Source: Synchiropus splendidus
Lineage: Eukaryota; Chordata; Actinopteri; Syngnathiformes; Callionymidae
NCBI RefSeq assembly: GCF_027744825.2
Contig: NC_071334.1
Coordinates: 28,163,937-28,227,936 of the forward strand
DNA length: 64,000 bases
Direction: 5' to 3'
Shown: positions 22,452 to 35,090 of the stretch, in pieces
How the letters are laid out: every line of letters starts with the position of its first letter
How positions within the stretch are numbered: the stretch's first letter is position 1
Translations under genes and position numbers: made by a program
The notes under the pieces: model-generated
The model's input: the letters and a program-made list of their open reading frames with translations, nothing else
Told to the model about the DNA's origin: nothing
Databases searched by the model: none

Positions 22452-24239
22452 ATGTATGTACGAGACCCTTATATCATATGGTTCTGTTACATTTTTCAAG
22501 ATTTTGCAAATTCAGTATTTTTACTAAATTGAGATTCAAAATAAAATGTAAAAAAAGGAAAAAACAAGCAATAAAATATATAATAAATAAACAATATACA
22601 ATGAACATATGCTAAGAACAGTTTTCCCTACTTTATAGTATTAAAACCATTACATTTAAGCTACATTCAATAAGATTGTTGTTTTCTTCAATCCTTTGGC
22701 TGGTTCATGAGATGATCTTAATCTGGCTACTCATGTTGTTACATGTTTCTGTAAATCCCAAAATCCCTTTTTCAGAACAACAGTGTATCAAACAGTCCCA
22801 GGTTTTCATGTCTCCACTTTGACGATGATTGCTCCTGTCAGAAAATTTAGCAAGTGCCAAACTTGACTGAGGGAGGTGGTTGGACGCCAGAAACCCTCCA
22901 GCATTCCTGCTTTTTTAGCCCTGACAGAGTGGATTTAAATCCTGCTGCCACTCACAATCCCACACTTGGGTTCCCCTCTGACCAACAGTACAGTAGCTGT
23001 TTTTCTATCAAAGTTTCTGAAGTCTGGAGACTCTGACGGATTTCCACAATTGTGTGTCACATTTGCAGTACTGCATTTATTAGGTTTCCTAAACAAGGTA
23101 TGTAGCTTAAATAAAAATAATTAAATAAAATAATAATGATAATGATAAACCCATCCCATGCTACTCTCTTTTATACATGACAAGTTGATACTGTACATGT
23201 ACACTACATAAACAAGTTTCTCAGCAGCATTTTTCTATAGGCTATCTATAGTTTCCTTTGTATTTCCTATGTATGTATTTACAGTATCTGCTACACCTTG
23301 GAGATTTCATCGCATGTACACACCAGAACAAGTCAAACGGCACACTTTTATGTCCCGACTGTACAGATGGATGCCACACAGTTTAGCCCAAAAATACAAA
23401 ACTTGGTAAAGCCGGCTTATTCAGTGCTATTTATTGATCCGTCCTCTTGCTCGGACTGCTGTACTAAAAGAATTTAGTCATGCTTTAGTAATCTCTGTGT
23501 TTTTGACCGGGAGGAAACCAGAGTGCCTGAGGGGAATACGCTCAGGGGAAACATTCACGCACCACACAGGAACGACCCAGGTTTGAACCCGACACTTATA
23601 TCTCACACTGGAGTGAACTGGTGACATGCAGCACTAACTACCTGACAGTAGTCCTCCAGTTGGTGGATAGAAGCCAAAGAGTTGAAAGAGGTCTGCTCAG
23701 AATTTAGGGGGTTGAGTCGCTAAGCTAGCCATGACGGTCTATTACACTGAACATAGCAAACAGTGCTGCCATTTAAAAATGTCAGTGTTTCTGTTCTGGT
23801 TGGACTATGAGACTTGAAATGGGCAGGTGTACTCTCCCAACCTCACTTCAAACACTTCAACCTCTCGTGGGCTTCACGATTGGCTGGACCACTCTGAGGC
23901 TCCGCCTCGTTCCTGGGAATTGAATTCATTGGCTCTCCACCTAGGTAGGGTTCTTCTTCCCTTTACCCCTCCACTTGCCACTGCTCTTCTCAAATGATGC
24001 AGTTCAACATCAACACCGACTGCTTTTGGGAGTCTGGGCAAGGAGCATCATGCCGAGCTCAGCAAATGTCCAGCATGCTTATAGTTATGTACCATGGGGC
24101 AGAGCGACTGAAACACCCCCAAATCTGACCCAGAGGCACCTCAGCAATCACCCAAAAAGGCGAAAGCCGAAACCTCTCATGCCTTCTTGAAACCTCAGAA
24201 TGAGTGTAACAAGGGGACGAGAGGCAGGTGTATGAGAAA

Positions 24240-26298
24240 GAAGACCTGTGGAGGAACCAGAGGAAGCGACTGTGAGAGAGCTGTTGGAAGAGGAGACACC
24301 ACCACCTCCAGACACAAGATTTCCACTTGATGTCCTTCCTGAGCTTTTCACCAAGGCCGTCAAGTGGAGATGGATTGCACTTTCTCTTGTCACCACCCGA
24401 AGCGCCCAAGCTCCCAAAAGGTATCCGAAAATGGTGCATATTTAGCCTACATCGCCATAAACAGTGGTGCATGGAGAGGGTCACAGTCAACAAGACCATC
24501 GTCACTCGGGCGAATATGAAGCCTTGGATGACGAAAGAGGCGCGTGAAAGACTGAGGGAGCGAAATGCTGCGTTCAAATCAGATGATGGAGCGGCACTCA
24601 GATCAGCGAGGGTGAAGCAAAGTGTGCCCACAGTCAGAAGGTCCAAGGCTTCTTCCAGGATACCAGCAACACCAGGCAACTGTGGCAGGGCATCCAGACG
24701 GTCACAGGCTATAAAGCCCCTCCCCCTCCCTGCCGTGACGACATCAGCTTCCTCAATGAGCTGAAAAACTTCTTTGGAAGGTTTGAAGCGCTTAATACCA
24801 ACCCTGTGAGGAAAGCTGTCCCCCACTCAGACGAACAGACGCTCAGACTGGACACCACTACGGTGCAGAGAACTCTGAGGAAGGTGAACGCAAGTAAAGC
24901 TGCAGGCCCTGACAACATTCCTGGGCGACTGATTAAGGAATGTGCTGACCAGCTGTCCCAAGTGCTCACGGACAAGTCAAGTTTCAAGTCGGCCATAATT
25001 ATTCCTGTGCCCAAGAAACCGACCACCACGTGTCTGAACGATTTTCGCCCCGTTGCACAAACATCCACCATCACGAAGTGCTTCGAGAGGGTGGTGAAGG
25101 ACCACATCGTCTCCACACTCCCCACATCATTCGACCCGTTCCAGTTTGCGTACCAGCCGAACCGCTCCACTGAGGACGCCATCTCCACTGCTCTCCACCT
25201 GAGCCTGGAGCACCTGGAGGAGAAGAACACTCGGTTCTGATGCTGTTCCTGGACTTCAGCTCAGCTTTTCATAACATCATCCCACAGGACCTGGTACATA
25301 AATTGGAGCCCCTAGGAGTGGAGACCTCCAAGTGCAACTGGCTGCTGGACTTTCTCACCAACAGAACCCAGTCTGTCCGAGTAGGAAGTAACACGTCAAG
25401 TGTCATCTCCCAGAACATCGGCTCCCCTCGGGGATGTGTCCTCAGCCCACTGCTGTTCACACTGCTGATCAACGACTGTCGCCCCAAGTATAGCAGCAAC
25501 TACATCCTGAAGTACGCGGACGACACAATGGTTGTGGGTCTCATCCAGGACAATGATGAGCTGGCCTACAGGTAGGAGGTGCAACATCTGGTGGACTGGT
25601 GTGAGGCGAACAATCTGGCCCTGAATCTCGACAAGACGAAGGAGATTGTCGTGGACTTCGGGAGATCAATACACAGCCATGCCCCTCTTTACATCAACAA
25701 CAGGGCTGTGGAAGTGGTGAGTACAACCAAATATCTGGGTGTGCACGTCACAGACGATCTTAGCTCGTCACTCCACACCTCCTGCCTGGCTAAGAAGCCA
25801 GGGAGGCCCATCCTGACCACCTTCTACAGAGGGACAATCGAGAGCCTGCAGACCAGCTGCATCTCCGTCTGGTCTGGGAGCTGCAATGCATCAGACTGGA
25901 AGGTGAGGACAGCTGAGAAAATCATCGGTACCTGCTCCCTGCCATCCAGGATATAGCAGATGGTCGCTGCTAATCCAAGGCACAAAGGATCATCGCGGAC
26001 TCTACTCATCCCCACTATGCACTGTTCTCCCTCCTGCCATCCGGCAGACGGTTCCGTAGCATCCGATGCAGAACCATCAGATTCAGGACCAGTTTCTGGT
26101 GCTGTCAGGCTGCTGAACGTTAGACAGTAGCTGCAATACTGTTTGTTTATTTGAACATCTTCTAATATTTATTTATTTTTGGACATATAGTTTTGTTTTT
26201 GGAAACCGGAGGCCTCAGACAGAAATTTCGTTGCCATAATATAGTGATATGCTTTTGTGCAATGACAATAAAGAAAGTCTAAGTCTAAGTCTAAACAT
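24240..26298 (+). mobile_element. 5'-truncated, inactivated L2/CR1-clade LINE
   Basis: Remnant of a non-LTR retrotransposon reverse transcriptase on the plus strand. In order: a linker with ANMKPWMTKEARERLRERNA (about 24514), KAAGPDNIPGRLIKECADQL (from about 24896), VPKKP and [47 protein letters not shown], the catalytic box KYADDT (YADD at 25513-25524), and the C-terminal LNLDKTKEIVVDF. It is broken by a frameshift near 25238-25240, an in-frame stop at 25573-25575 and a further shift near 25950. The 3' end is a short (GTCTAA)n-type tail after AATAAA-like sequence (26267-26298), as L2/CR1 elements have. No endonuclease domain was found, so the 5' part is lost; the left limit is uncertain. Confidence 0.88.
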
Positions 26299-26717
26299 GG
26301 CTAGGCTGGCTACCTATAAGACTCCTCGCATCTATCTTATGGCCCATGCTGCGCTGTCGAGGGGTGGTTCGGAATAAGGTGCCATCGGTTATTTGCTGGA
26401 CGCCTGACCCCAGACTGAGGAAACCCTCCTGAATGAGCAAATAAACAGATTGTACGCAGGGACAACTCAACAGTAGGCTCACTGGATTTGTGGAGCCATC
26501 ATTGGGCCTCACATGGCAACTGAACAGTGAGGGCTCAATAGACTATGTCAGTCTCTTCGTCAGCCACTTTATTTCAAAGGGGTGTGTGTGGAAGACATCC
26601 GCCAAACTGTGACTGGGTCGTCTGCCTCTACCTCTATCACATAAGACACACAGGCATGTCTTAGGAATATGGCTGCTGGATCAGTGGCTCATGCGGTTTG
26701 TGAAAGTGTGTCTAAAC

Positions 26718-26895
26718 CAGTGGTGGGCCGAGTGTTCCACACAGGGCTGCAGTGGGCACTAGTTTTTGATCCAACCAATCAAGTGGTCACCGTTTCACCA
26801 ATCAGGTGTTGCTTGTTTCAGCTGACACCTCATTGGTTAAACTGTGTGTGCTTGGTCAGTTGGAACAAAAACCTGGACCGGTTTGCCCATCCATG
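26718..26895. mobile_element. hAT-type MITE copy 1 (degraded)
   Basis: Carries the family signatures 'ctgcagtgggca', 'caatcaggtg', 'attggttaaactgtgtg' and 'ggaacaaaaacctg', seen also at 32284, 36044 and 37907. The terminal repeats are degraded ('accggtttgcccatc' at the right end). No coding capacity. Confidence 0.65.
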
Positions 26896-27320
26896 GAGGA
26901 CGCTAGAGATGTGTTTTCTCTAAAAGCCCATGCAGAGGGGAAACTCATGCCTACGGATTTGCCTCGGGCTAAACCAATAGCGAAGCCCGTTAGATGGCGA
27001 AGCATGTATGTATGTATGTGACACAATTCTATTCCAAAGTGTGTGCTAGAGCAGCAAGACAAGCATTTATTCTGAACCAAACTACTCATGTGCACTACTG
27101 TAAAACCTGAACGAATAAAGCTGGAGCTGAAGAAGAGACAAGAAGATGGGCAACCTTCCCATCATGAATAAGAGCGAACTCTCACACAATTGAACAAAAA
27201 GTCAGAGATGTTAACACAAGCGAACCAGGCTTTCAAATTAAGTCCATCTGTACAGGTGGATTTGTGAAGCAAGAGGTGTGAATGTTTGCCTGAGGCAGCT
27301 CTTCTCAGCGTATAGGAATC

Positions 27321-27368
27321 ATGTTGCTCAGATGATTCGAAGGTTTGACTCGACCTGTCGGATCTATG
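27321..27368 (+). repeat. 48-bp repeat, unit 1
   Basis: Begins 'atgttgctcagatgattcga' and ends 'gatctatg'. It matches 29373-29420 with a single difference, while the flanks are unrelated. Confidence 0.9.
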
Positions 27369-29372
27369 CCATGACCAGCAGAAACATTCTGGTGTGGTGA
27401 TTAAATAGGTTATCTAATTGGAATTTGGGTAGTAAACAGCCCTACAAATGACACTACAGCGCTGTTCAACTGCATCAACAGTGCTGGACGGACAGAAGCC
27501 AGTCCCTGGTGACTGCAGGGTCTTTTTTGCTTCACTTTAAATTCTGTATAAATTTGCACAGGACAGGTGCCATGTTCATTTTACAATTCGTGAAGTCAGA
27601 TTTGTTGTGGTTGCCAGGATGAGCTCAGTAACAGTGTGATCCCATTTATTCTTTGAGACAAATGGGGGGAAAATAAATATTAATTAGCATGCTTTTTTTA
27701 ATCACATTATTTTTGCTCTTCTTAAATAGTTGGGTGCAATGAAGGGGAGTGGTGCATGCTTGCGTCAAGGCTGTGCAAGAGCTACAACAATAAAAAAAAA
27801 TACAAAAATACATGATGAATCTTTTATTTATTTTTCTGTTTCCGAATGTGACCAAATGTTTTTATGTGCTCCCTCCTTCTATCTTCCATCAGATACACAG
27901 TGAAATGACTGACTGTCCTTGTGTGTTTACACTGATAATAATACAGAGAGGTCAGCTGCATTGCATCCTGCATAACAGAAACCAGTTTGATGTTTATCTA
28001 GAGATGTCTTCACACCTAGGGTCCACTTCAGCAAGTCAATGGTCACACCAGCTGACAGTTTTCATGTCTCAGGATTCACACTTGTAGGTGTTTTCTGAAG
28101 GCTGTAAAAACATCCAAGTACAAACATGTCACCGTGACCTCTGTGAAGTGAGTCTCTTATGTTCGGTTCTCAAGATCAGACAGGCGTATGTGGAACACTG
28201 GCTCTGTTTGGCAGTATGTCTGCCCCCTAGTGGAGCAGTTTATTTATCCCAAAGTCTTGATCAAGAGTGAGGGAAACGTCAAGGGTTCAAACATCCCAAA
28301 ATGGTGGTCATTTCCGATGAGCTTACCTTCGAGCACATGCACAGATTCAAGCCAGAAAAAAGGGTGTCCATCGCAAAAATATTGGTATTGTTGTTGGTGC
28401 GTCGGTTCCGTTAAAAAAAACCTTCTGGCAAAAATATGTGAGCATGATTTAACTTCAGAGGCACTTTGCTTTCTGTCACAGTCTATCCCTCAGAAACAAA
28501 GGTTGCTGGTTTACGTCTGGCACAAGTCTTAAATTCAATGGATCTTACAGAGAGCTCATTCAAAATTCCACTGTGACCTTTTTAGCAGTCCATCAACAAT
28601 CCAAAAGGATCCTGATAAAACGTATCAGTTTATCAATGAAAAAGAAGTTTTTAAAAAATGGGCTCCTGAAGGGACACTTCTCTCATGCAGGGAAAAAGTC
28701 CTGGTGCCCGAGCACCGCTACAGGTTTCTAAGTGCTCATCCCTCTTTAATAGCCACAGCAAATACAGCGACAAGGCTGACATCAAAACCTTGTTCAAATT
28801 GTGTTTTTCAGAGACCACGTGATGAGAGTTTGGCTTTGGATGAAGAGATGGCTCCTTCACATTTACATTGCAAAAAGATCAAAGACTGAAGATGTGCAAT
28901 CTTATTATATTCTTATTATACTGAAGCGCTGTCCTCTCAGGTCTGGTCCAACAACTCAAACATGCTCGTTCAGCCCTCAAAACAGTCATGAGTTGTTGGT
29001 GTCTCCACGTGTGAGTTGCTGTCTGCTCATGACGGCCCCAAAAACACAGTTGGGCGTTGCTCTCCTGCACCCAACCTTGGCCGGTCTGGTCTCCTTTCGC
29101 AGCCGAGCTCACAGCATCATCCCCTGCCCTTGTCTCCAGCTGCCTCACACAACTTGTGACGTATTGATCCTGCGAGTTTCGATATTCCAGCCGTGTAACC
29201 GGCCGTGTCACATTTGCTTTGCGATGCTAGCGTGTCTCGTGTTAGCAAAGAACGAGGAACATGCCGCTCATTCACTAATCCGGTTGAAGCTCATCAGAAT
29301 TCTCCTTCGCTTCAGAATGTGAATAAAATGCCTCTGTTGTTACTGAAGACTTTATGATCAATGTCAGCCAGG

Positions 29373-29420
29373 ATGTTGCTCAGATGATTCGAAGGTTTGA
29401 CTCGACCTGTCTGATCTATG
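29373..29420 (+). repeat. 48-bp repeat, unit 2
   Basis: Same orientation as the unit at 27321-27368, with one mismatch at position 40 of the unit (g there, t here). Sequence outside the 48 bases does not match by eye. Confidence 0.9.
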
Positions 29421-29739
29421 GCTGTCATAGAATATTTGCCGTCCCCCGCTGAAGGAACGGTACGTGACATCAGACTAGTTATAATGCATGATGTTCAAGT
29501 GCATTTTTACTCAATACTCATCCTTCTCAATGATGCTGTTAAATTCCTGAAGATATAACCATCGCTCCCGACTAAAAGTGTTCGTATATTTTGCCAGTTT
29601 ATGATCATTTACACGCCTTCATTTCCAGTTTATCCTCCACAGTTAGAGGGTGATGGTGTCCATCCTGCATTACACTGAGTGATGATCCGTGTCCACGTGT
29701 ACAGGCCACAGAGACGAACAAAGCCCATGTTGAATGGGG

Positions 29740-29990
29740 CTTACATTCATTTTTCTCTTTGGCTAAATTCACACAGGATTAATACACGCCTGCCATTTCA
29801 TTTTACACTAATTGTGCCAATCCCCCTGAATTTCATTAGTTTTTTTTTTTTTTTTCTTTATCACCTTTGAGGCGAACTCTAATTAAAGGAGGTAATAACT
29901 CATTATTTTCCATCTAATATGGACGAGGCATACAGCGAGGAAGAGCGTGAGACTTCATCAGATTAATAGGACTGCAGCAATATGACATGA
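29740..29990. promoter_or_regulatory. Candidate conserved non-coding element
   Basis: Unique, non-repetitive sequence with several homeodomain-type cores (ATTAATAC, CTAATTG, CTAATTAAAG, GATTAATAG) and no coding pattern. It has the look of vertebrate developmental CNEs, but conservation could not be tested. Confidence 0.3.
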
Positions 29991-32283
29991 GTCTGGGATG
30001 TAGCGTGTCTTTCCCGTCGTGTTTGCAAGGGGCCAGTCTTGCTCTTCTAAGACTGCAATTAACCTGCAATGTCCTCCTTCTGTAACAACAGATTCACTCG
30101 CAAACACGATATAAATGCAACAGTGCGCAGCCACACATCCTTATTATTCTCGGCTTCCAACGTCAAAACATAGGCTGGTTCCATTTTACCGTATAAACAG
30201 GTTAATAGCGCCCCCGTATGGCGAAACTGGGTTTGCGCACTAGTATTCTCTCCTGCTCTATGGAGTGAGGAGTGTACTTGAGAACTATTTTTTTTTATTT
30301 ACGTCCCACTGTCATCACGATATGTTCAGAGTTAAGGCTCTACATCAGAGTATTTTTCCACAAGTGTTGAGTGAAGTGTTACTGTTTTTATTGTTGCTGT
30401 TCAGCAGTAGAATACAAAATATTTTTCCTGTAAGATGCAAATAAGTTGTTGTTTCACATAGAGTGTTTAGGGGCCAAAATGCAACGCTTTTGACTGTATT
30501 TATGTGGCCCTCCTGGAGTCCGAGTCAAACTGTAAAACTGACATTGCATTTTTGCCTTGTGCATTGTATTTTTTTGCTCATTATGATGCTACTGAAACAT
30601 AACTTTCTCGTTTGATTATTTTCCTCAATTGTTTGTTTTTTCCGTTGGCTATTTTAGGAGTATTTCTTTTCCTATAAAATACATCAGAATTGAAAGTAAA
30701 TATGAAATGTACAAGACACATCAAGAACCTTTAAATGGAATGTGGCTTAAATTAAACAAAACACACATTTTCTGATCATTTTTAATGTGTAATTTCATAA
30801 TCACACATGATGTCATCACTTGGTTTTTATTTTCAATTTTCTCTTACCCTCCTTTCTTTAGGTTTGACTGCTGCTATCACAATATTTAACCTTGCCCCAT
30901 AAGAAAATTTAATTTCCCACCTCTGGTTTATGGTTATCTAAGCAAAGTAATGACAATACTCATCAATGTTTTCTTCCACTTCATCATGGATTTTTGTTGT
31001 ATAGGTTTTAGCATATTGTCTTTAAATGATGAAGCTACTTCATTTGTTCATTTCACAGCATTGTTTTCTGATGGACAAGCACTTTAGACTTGCAGAGGGC
31101 AGCTGGAACTATAGATCCAATTGAAAACAAAAACACAGTTCTCTCAGAGTCACACATTTGATGACAACACACAGGAAATTACCGGGTGAATGGGGCAAGT
31201 CCTGATATGAGCCGGTGGACGAAACCCGAGTGACCCTTGTCTCAAAGCAGACTGATCACGAAGGCCAAAGACTGGACTATCTGATTGTACTGTTTGTCCA
31301 GATTTATAATTGATACATTTATCAAATTAATCGTTGAAAAGAAGCCAGGTTTCCAGAACAGGAGGCAGATTCAGTGAAGGAACTCTTGGTTTACAGCTAA
31401 TAGCAGGAGTGTTGTCAGTGAAATAGCTCCACAGTGGGAACTCCTGACAGACAAATTGCCGTCTGTGTGGGGATGAGATGAGGAATTTGGAGCAAAGAAA
31501 GAGAAGCATGCCCCTGTTAGGAGAGTAGCAACAGTTGCAGCTTTGTTCGCCACTGAATGTACCAACCTCTAGAGAAATGAAAGGATCTTTTCTGGAAGTT
31601 TTGGGAGTCGAAAATACATGTAGTCTTGACAAATCACTTAAGAAGCACCTTCACACCGATTGATAAAGAAGCAGCTTGTAAGCTTGTCTTTTTTTTTTTT
31701 TATTATTATTTGGTCCAGACACATAATACAATTATAGCTTCTTCTCTAAATAAGAATTAATTTCTGACAGCACAGGAGAGTTGTTTAAATATACTGAATA
31801 TTCAGTACAAACGCTGTGAATCCCCTTGTCACTATCATCATTTCACCACTAACTGTTCAAAAATGATAAAACACTTCCACCACATTGACATTTTTCCCAG
31901 AGAGATAAAAAAAAATAAGGAAACGCTCAAAAGAGAAAAGGAAACAAAGGCAAACCTAAGTTGGATCAATGCAAGGGTGACTGTCAAGGTATTTTTTTTT
32001 TATATTTATGTTAAAAAGATTTCAACTACAAGCTGGGAAGCTTAGTAAGAAATAATTTGAATTTTTTGGGGGGGATAATCTACTTAATCATTTATTTTAG
32101 AATTCAACACCTGGGATCACTGTCCCTTACATGTGAAATTCATCCAGTTTGTGAAGTGCAAATGTTCTTTTTTTTTCCTTTAAAAATATGCTGTTCATTC
32201 CATCCATTCTTCAGTCTCGACGCCAACAAGTACACATTGTTAAACCAGAGTGACAATCCACTGATGATGTTTTGCACGACTCC

Positions 32284-32378
32284 TGATTGGTGAAGCTCTG
32301 TGTGCTATTTGGGTTGGAACCAAACCCTGCACCCACAGCAGCTCTTGAGGACCGGTTTGGACGCACCTGGCCTGGGAA
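32284..32378. mobile_element. hAT-type MITE copy 2 (3' half)
   Basis: Shows 'attggtgaagctctgtgtg', 'gggttggaacc', 'ctgcacccacagcagc' and 'gaccggtttggacgc', matching the right half of the copy at 37907-38122. The left part is missing or unrecognisable. Confidence 0.6.
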
Positions 32379-32869
32379 AGACACTGAACAAGACTCAGAA
32401 CACAAAGAAGAACAGACAATAAGACAATGGTATAATAGTCCAGGGAGGCAAAATGCACATGACAGTCAGACAGTTGTCCAGTAAAATACAACAAACAGCA
32501 ATGTGGTCAAAAACTGGGCAGCAGGTGAACACAGGAAACCAACAAAACAAAACCAAAATAGAAGCAGATCGTGACAAGCGCAGTTTCCAGAGTATTTTAA
32601 TAGCCTTCAAGATGATTTTAGAACGTATATATTGTTATCATACTGAGAAATGGGAGTTCATCTGTGAGCGACAGTATTTGTTTGGTCATGTTCGGTTTGA
32701 AGTATTGCTGTTCCACCCCATCCTTCGACAGTGTTTGTGTGGTTGAAGAGATGCTCGCGCCTGCCCTCTTCTTCACAGTGTGGATCTCTGCTCCCCTTCA
32801 CTGACAACAAGAGTTCCACGGGGGAGCTGAGGTCTCCCATCAGGACCAGTCTGCACCATTCGACTTAGT

Positions 32870-33440
32870 TTAAGGGCTCTCGCTGTAATTGCGGACTATT
32901 AGCGAGCGCTGCAGGATGGGCTCACAGCTATTTTCAAATATGATAAAATGTTCTCCTCTGGCAGTCCATGCTAATTGAACGATTAAACTCTAGCATCCAA
33001 ATCGTCTCTTCATATGGTGGAGGCAACTACTATCAAATATGTGAGTAAACTCTGTGCATTATCACTCATCATACATATTTTGATGCAAAATATGCAATGG
33101 AATTATGAAGTATTTCCACATAATGCAGATTTACATGGTGAAGAGGTTGAAGGCCATTTGCACAAGGTCATCCTGAAACCACCCCTATTAGACATCATTT
33201 GGCGAAATGTGTCGGCCCTGTCCAAATTGGGGCAGTTAAGTACTTAAGACCGCTGCAGACGCGTTAATTCACCCAGTGTGGCCGAGTCCAAGCCATTCAG
33301 TCATTACGGCACAAGAGGAAAATGTGAGCAGCTGCATTAATGTGCCGCATTTTTAATCATCGCCATTGTAATGGCGACGCTTGTATGATGTAAACTACAA
33401 ACATTTCATCCCTCTAACGCTAATAATTCAGCCAGAAATA
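32870..33440. promoter_or_regulatory. Candidate conserved non-coding element
   Basis: About 570 bases of balanced-composition unique sequence containing GTAATTGC, GCTAATTGAACG, GCGTTAATTC, GCATTAATG and GCTAATAATTC. It has no continuous coding frame. The motif density resembles developmental enhancers; this is a visual judgement only. Confidence 0.35.
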
Positions 33441-34559
33441 CACTCGCATGCCCAAGAACAATCGATAGAGTCAACTGTATTTTTGGACTGTTCATCCAAA
33501 TGAGGCTCATTTGTTAGAAACCAGCGGAGGACACACACCCTCCCCCACCACCCTCAGTGAGGTGGAGTCCATCCATACAAATGTGAAGATAAAGGCCCAT
33601 TCAAACAGGTTGGTGTCATTGTAAAAAAGAAAGGAAGCTGCGCACCTCTATATTAGTCTGTTTTTTTGTGCCCCTGACCTGTCCCTCAAACCCCAACCTC
33701 CAGCTTGTGACCCTCCTCTGGGTCCTCACCCCCTCTTTGGGAACCTCTGACATAGATAACAGTAGCATGTCATAGTATTCGGTTGCTCTTCAGTGAGATA
33801 TTCAACCAGATGTTAAGCATATACTGTAACTTCTAGCTAGTCTAATGAAGGTTCCACACTGTTGGGGTGCCTGTTTGTTATTGGAACAAAGCTGAATTCA
33901 TATTTGTCTCTGCTCCGCCTCTCCATCACCTCATGCACAGTTCTGTTATGTTCTGTTCCACCACCAGGTCTGTGAAGCCTGCATGTTTTTATTCAGGCCT
34001 CTGCTACTGCTGTGCTGGGGACTGGAGGTCTCCCATTTTATGACTTTGTGAATCTCTCTACACCACCTCTAAGAATCAAGAAACACTATAAAAATATTTG
34101 AATCATTTGTTTAATGAATAACTTATGCGGGGGGGTGGACCAAGGAGGAGCCAGTGGTTCAACTAGAGTCCGGATTTCAGATGGTTCAGAAGTGTTGCAC
34201 TTATGCCAAACATTCTGAGCACCATGACTGAAGTGTTTTCATCCATCCCTTTCGCATCCCAGTGGACAAGTTGGAGAGGAAGACAACTCAACATTCTGAA
34301 AACACAGTATGTGTGTGACAATGTCAATGAAAATAGATTTGTGCGCTAGTTCTGTGGAACATCAGAAACAGTCCACCAACAGGAAGCTTTTTATCTTACT
34401 TGCCCCACGATCAAGTGTCTCTAGAGATGTAAACACATGTACACAAACACATGTACTGTGCTTCAATCTAAGATCAATGTCACAAAAAAATCTCATAAAT
34501 GGACTGCAGATTATAAATAATAATTACAGTAGTGACACTTTAGTAACCTCTCTCACACA

Positions 34560-35090
34560 CATGTTGATATCTCTATCTTTGTGGGGACCTCTTATTGACA
34601 AAAATGCTTTCCCCAGCATCTCACCCTAAACCTAGCCATCCAAAACACACAGCTCACCTTAACCAGGACTCTGAATCAAACGTAAACCCAATTATAATGA
34701 CCCAGTTATTTCGAAGTCTTCATCCTTCATCCTTCATCCTCAAGGACTGCACTTGTGGGGTCTGGCAAAAATGTCCTGACAAGTAAGTGTGTTTCCTTAA
34801 ATTTGTCCCTACAAAGATAACTATACAAGTACACACACATGCATCTGCATCTCTATTTTAACCCTCTATACCCTATAAGGACTGGCCGAAATGTCCTCAC
34901 AAAGCAAAATGTCTGCACAAGATAAGTGTGTTATCAAAGATTATTAATATATGGACACACACACACACACAAAAGTTACGACCAGCAAAAGGGTCCTAAC
35001 TAAGCCAAATGTCCTCACAAGGAGGTATTTGTCCCCAAATTGGTCCTAACAAGAATAGATAATCGACACACACACACACACACACAGGTG
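34560..35090. repeat. Dispersed fish repeat with 'gtcctcaca' motifs and CA tracts
   Basis: Contains 'tttgtggggacct', 'ctaaacctagcca', 'aaaatgtcctgacaag', 'gaaatgtcctcacaaag', 'aaatgtcctcacaagg' and two CA runs. This composite is a familiar non-coding dispersed repeat in fish genomes. A related, inverted-looking stretch lies at about 59480-59751 next to a TG tract. Confidence 0.6.

Larger units (their letters stand above)
26896..32283. other. Gene-poor DNA, possible regulatory desert
   Basis: No exon recognised. It includes a 48-bp repeat present twice (27321-27368 and 29373-29420) and a CNE-like block near 29740-29990 rich in TAAT/ATTA motifs. Frames of 100-173 codons at 28188 and 28801 have no family motifs and no splice context, so I do not call genes. 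Confidence 0.6.

Noticed and set aside
23500..23620. tRNA-like B-box ('ggtttgaaccc')
   Set aside because: No cloverleaf or A box at suitable spacing; the context fits a decayed dispersed repeat instead.
24059..24826. 255-codon minus-strand frame
   Set aside because: Antisense shadow of the LINE reverse transcriptase region; no recognisable protein motif.
28801..29322. 173-codon plus-strand frame
   Set aside because: Cys/Leu/Ser-rich chance-like translation with no motif, and surrounded by non-coding DNA.
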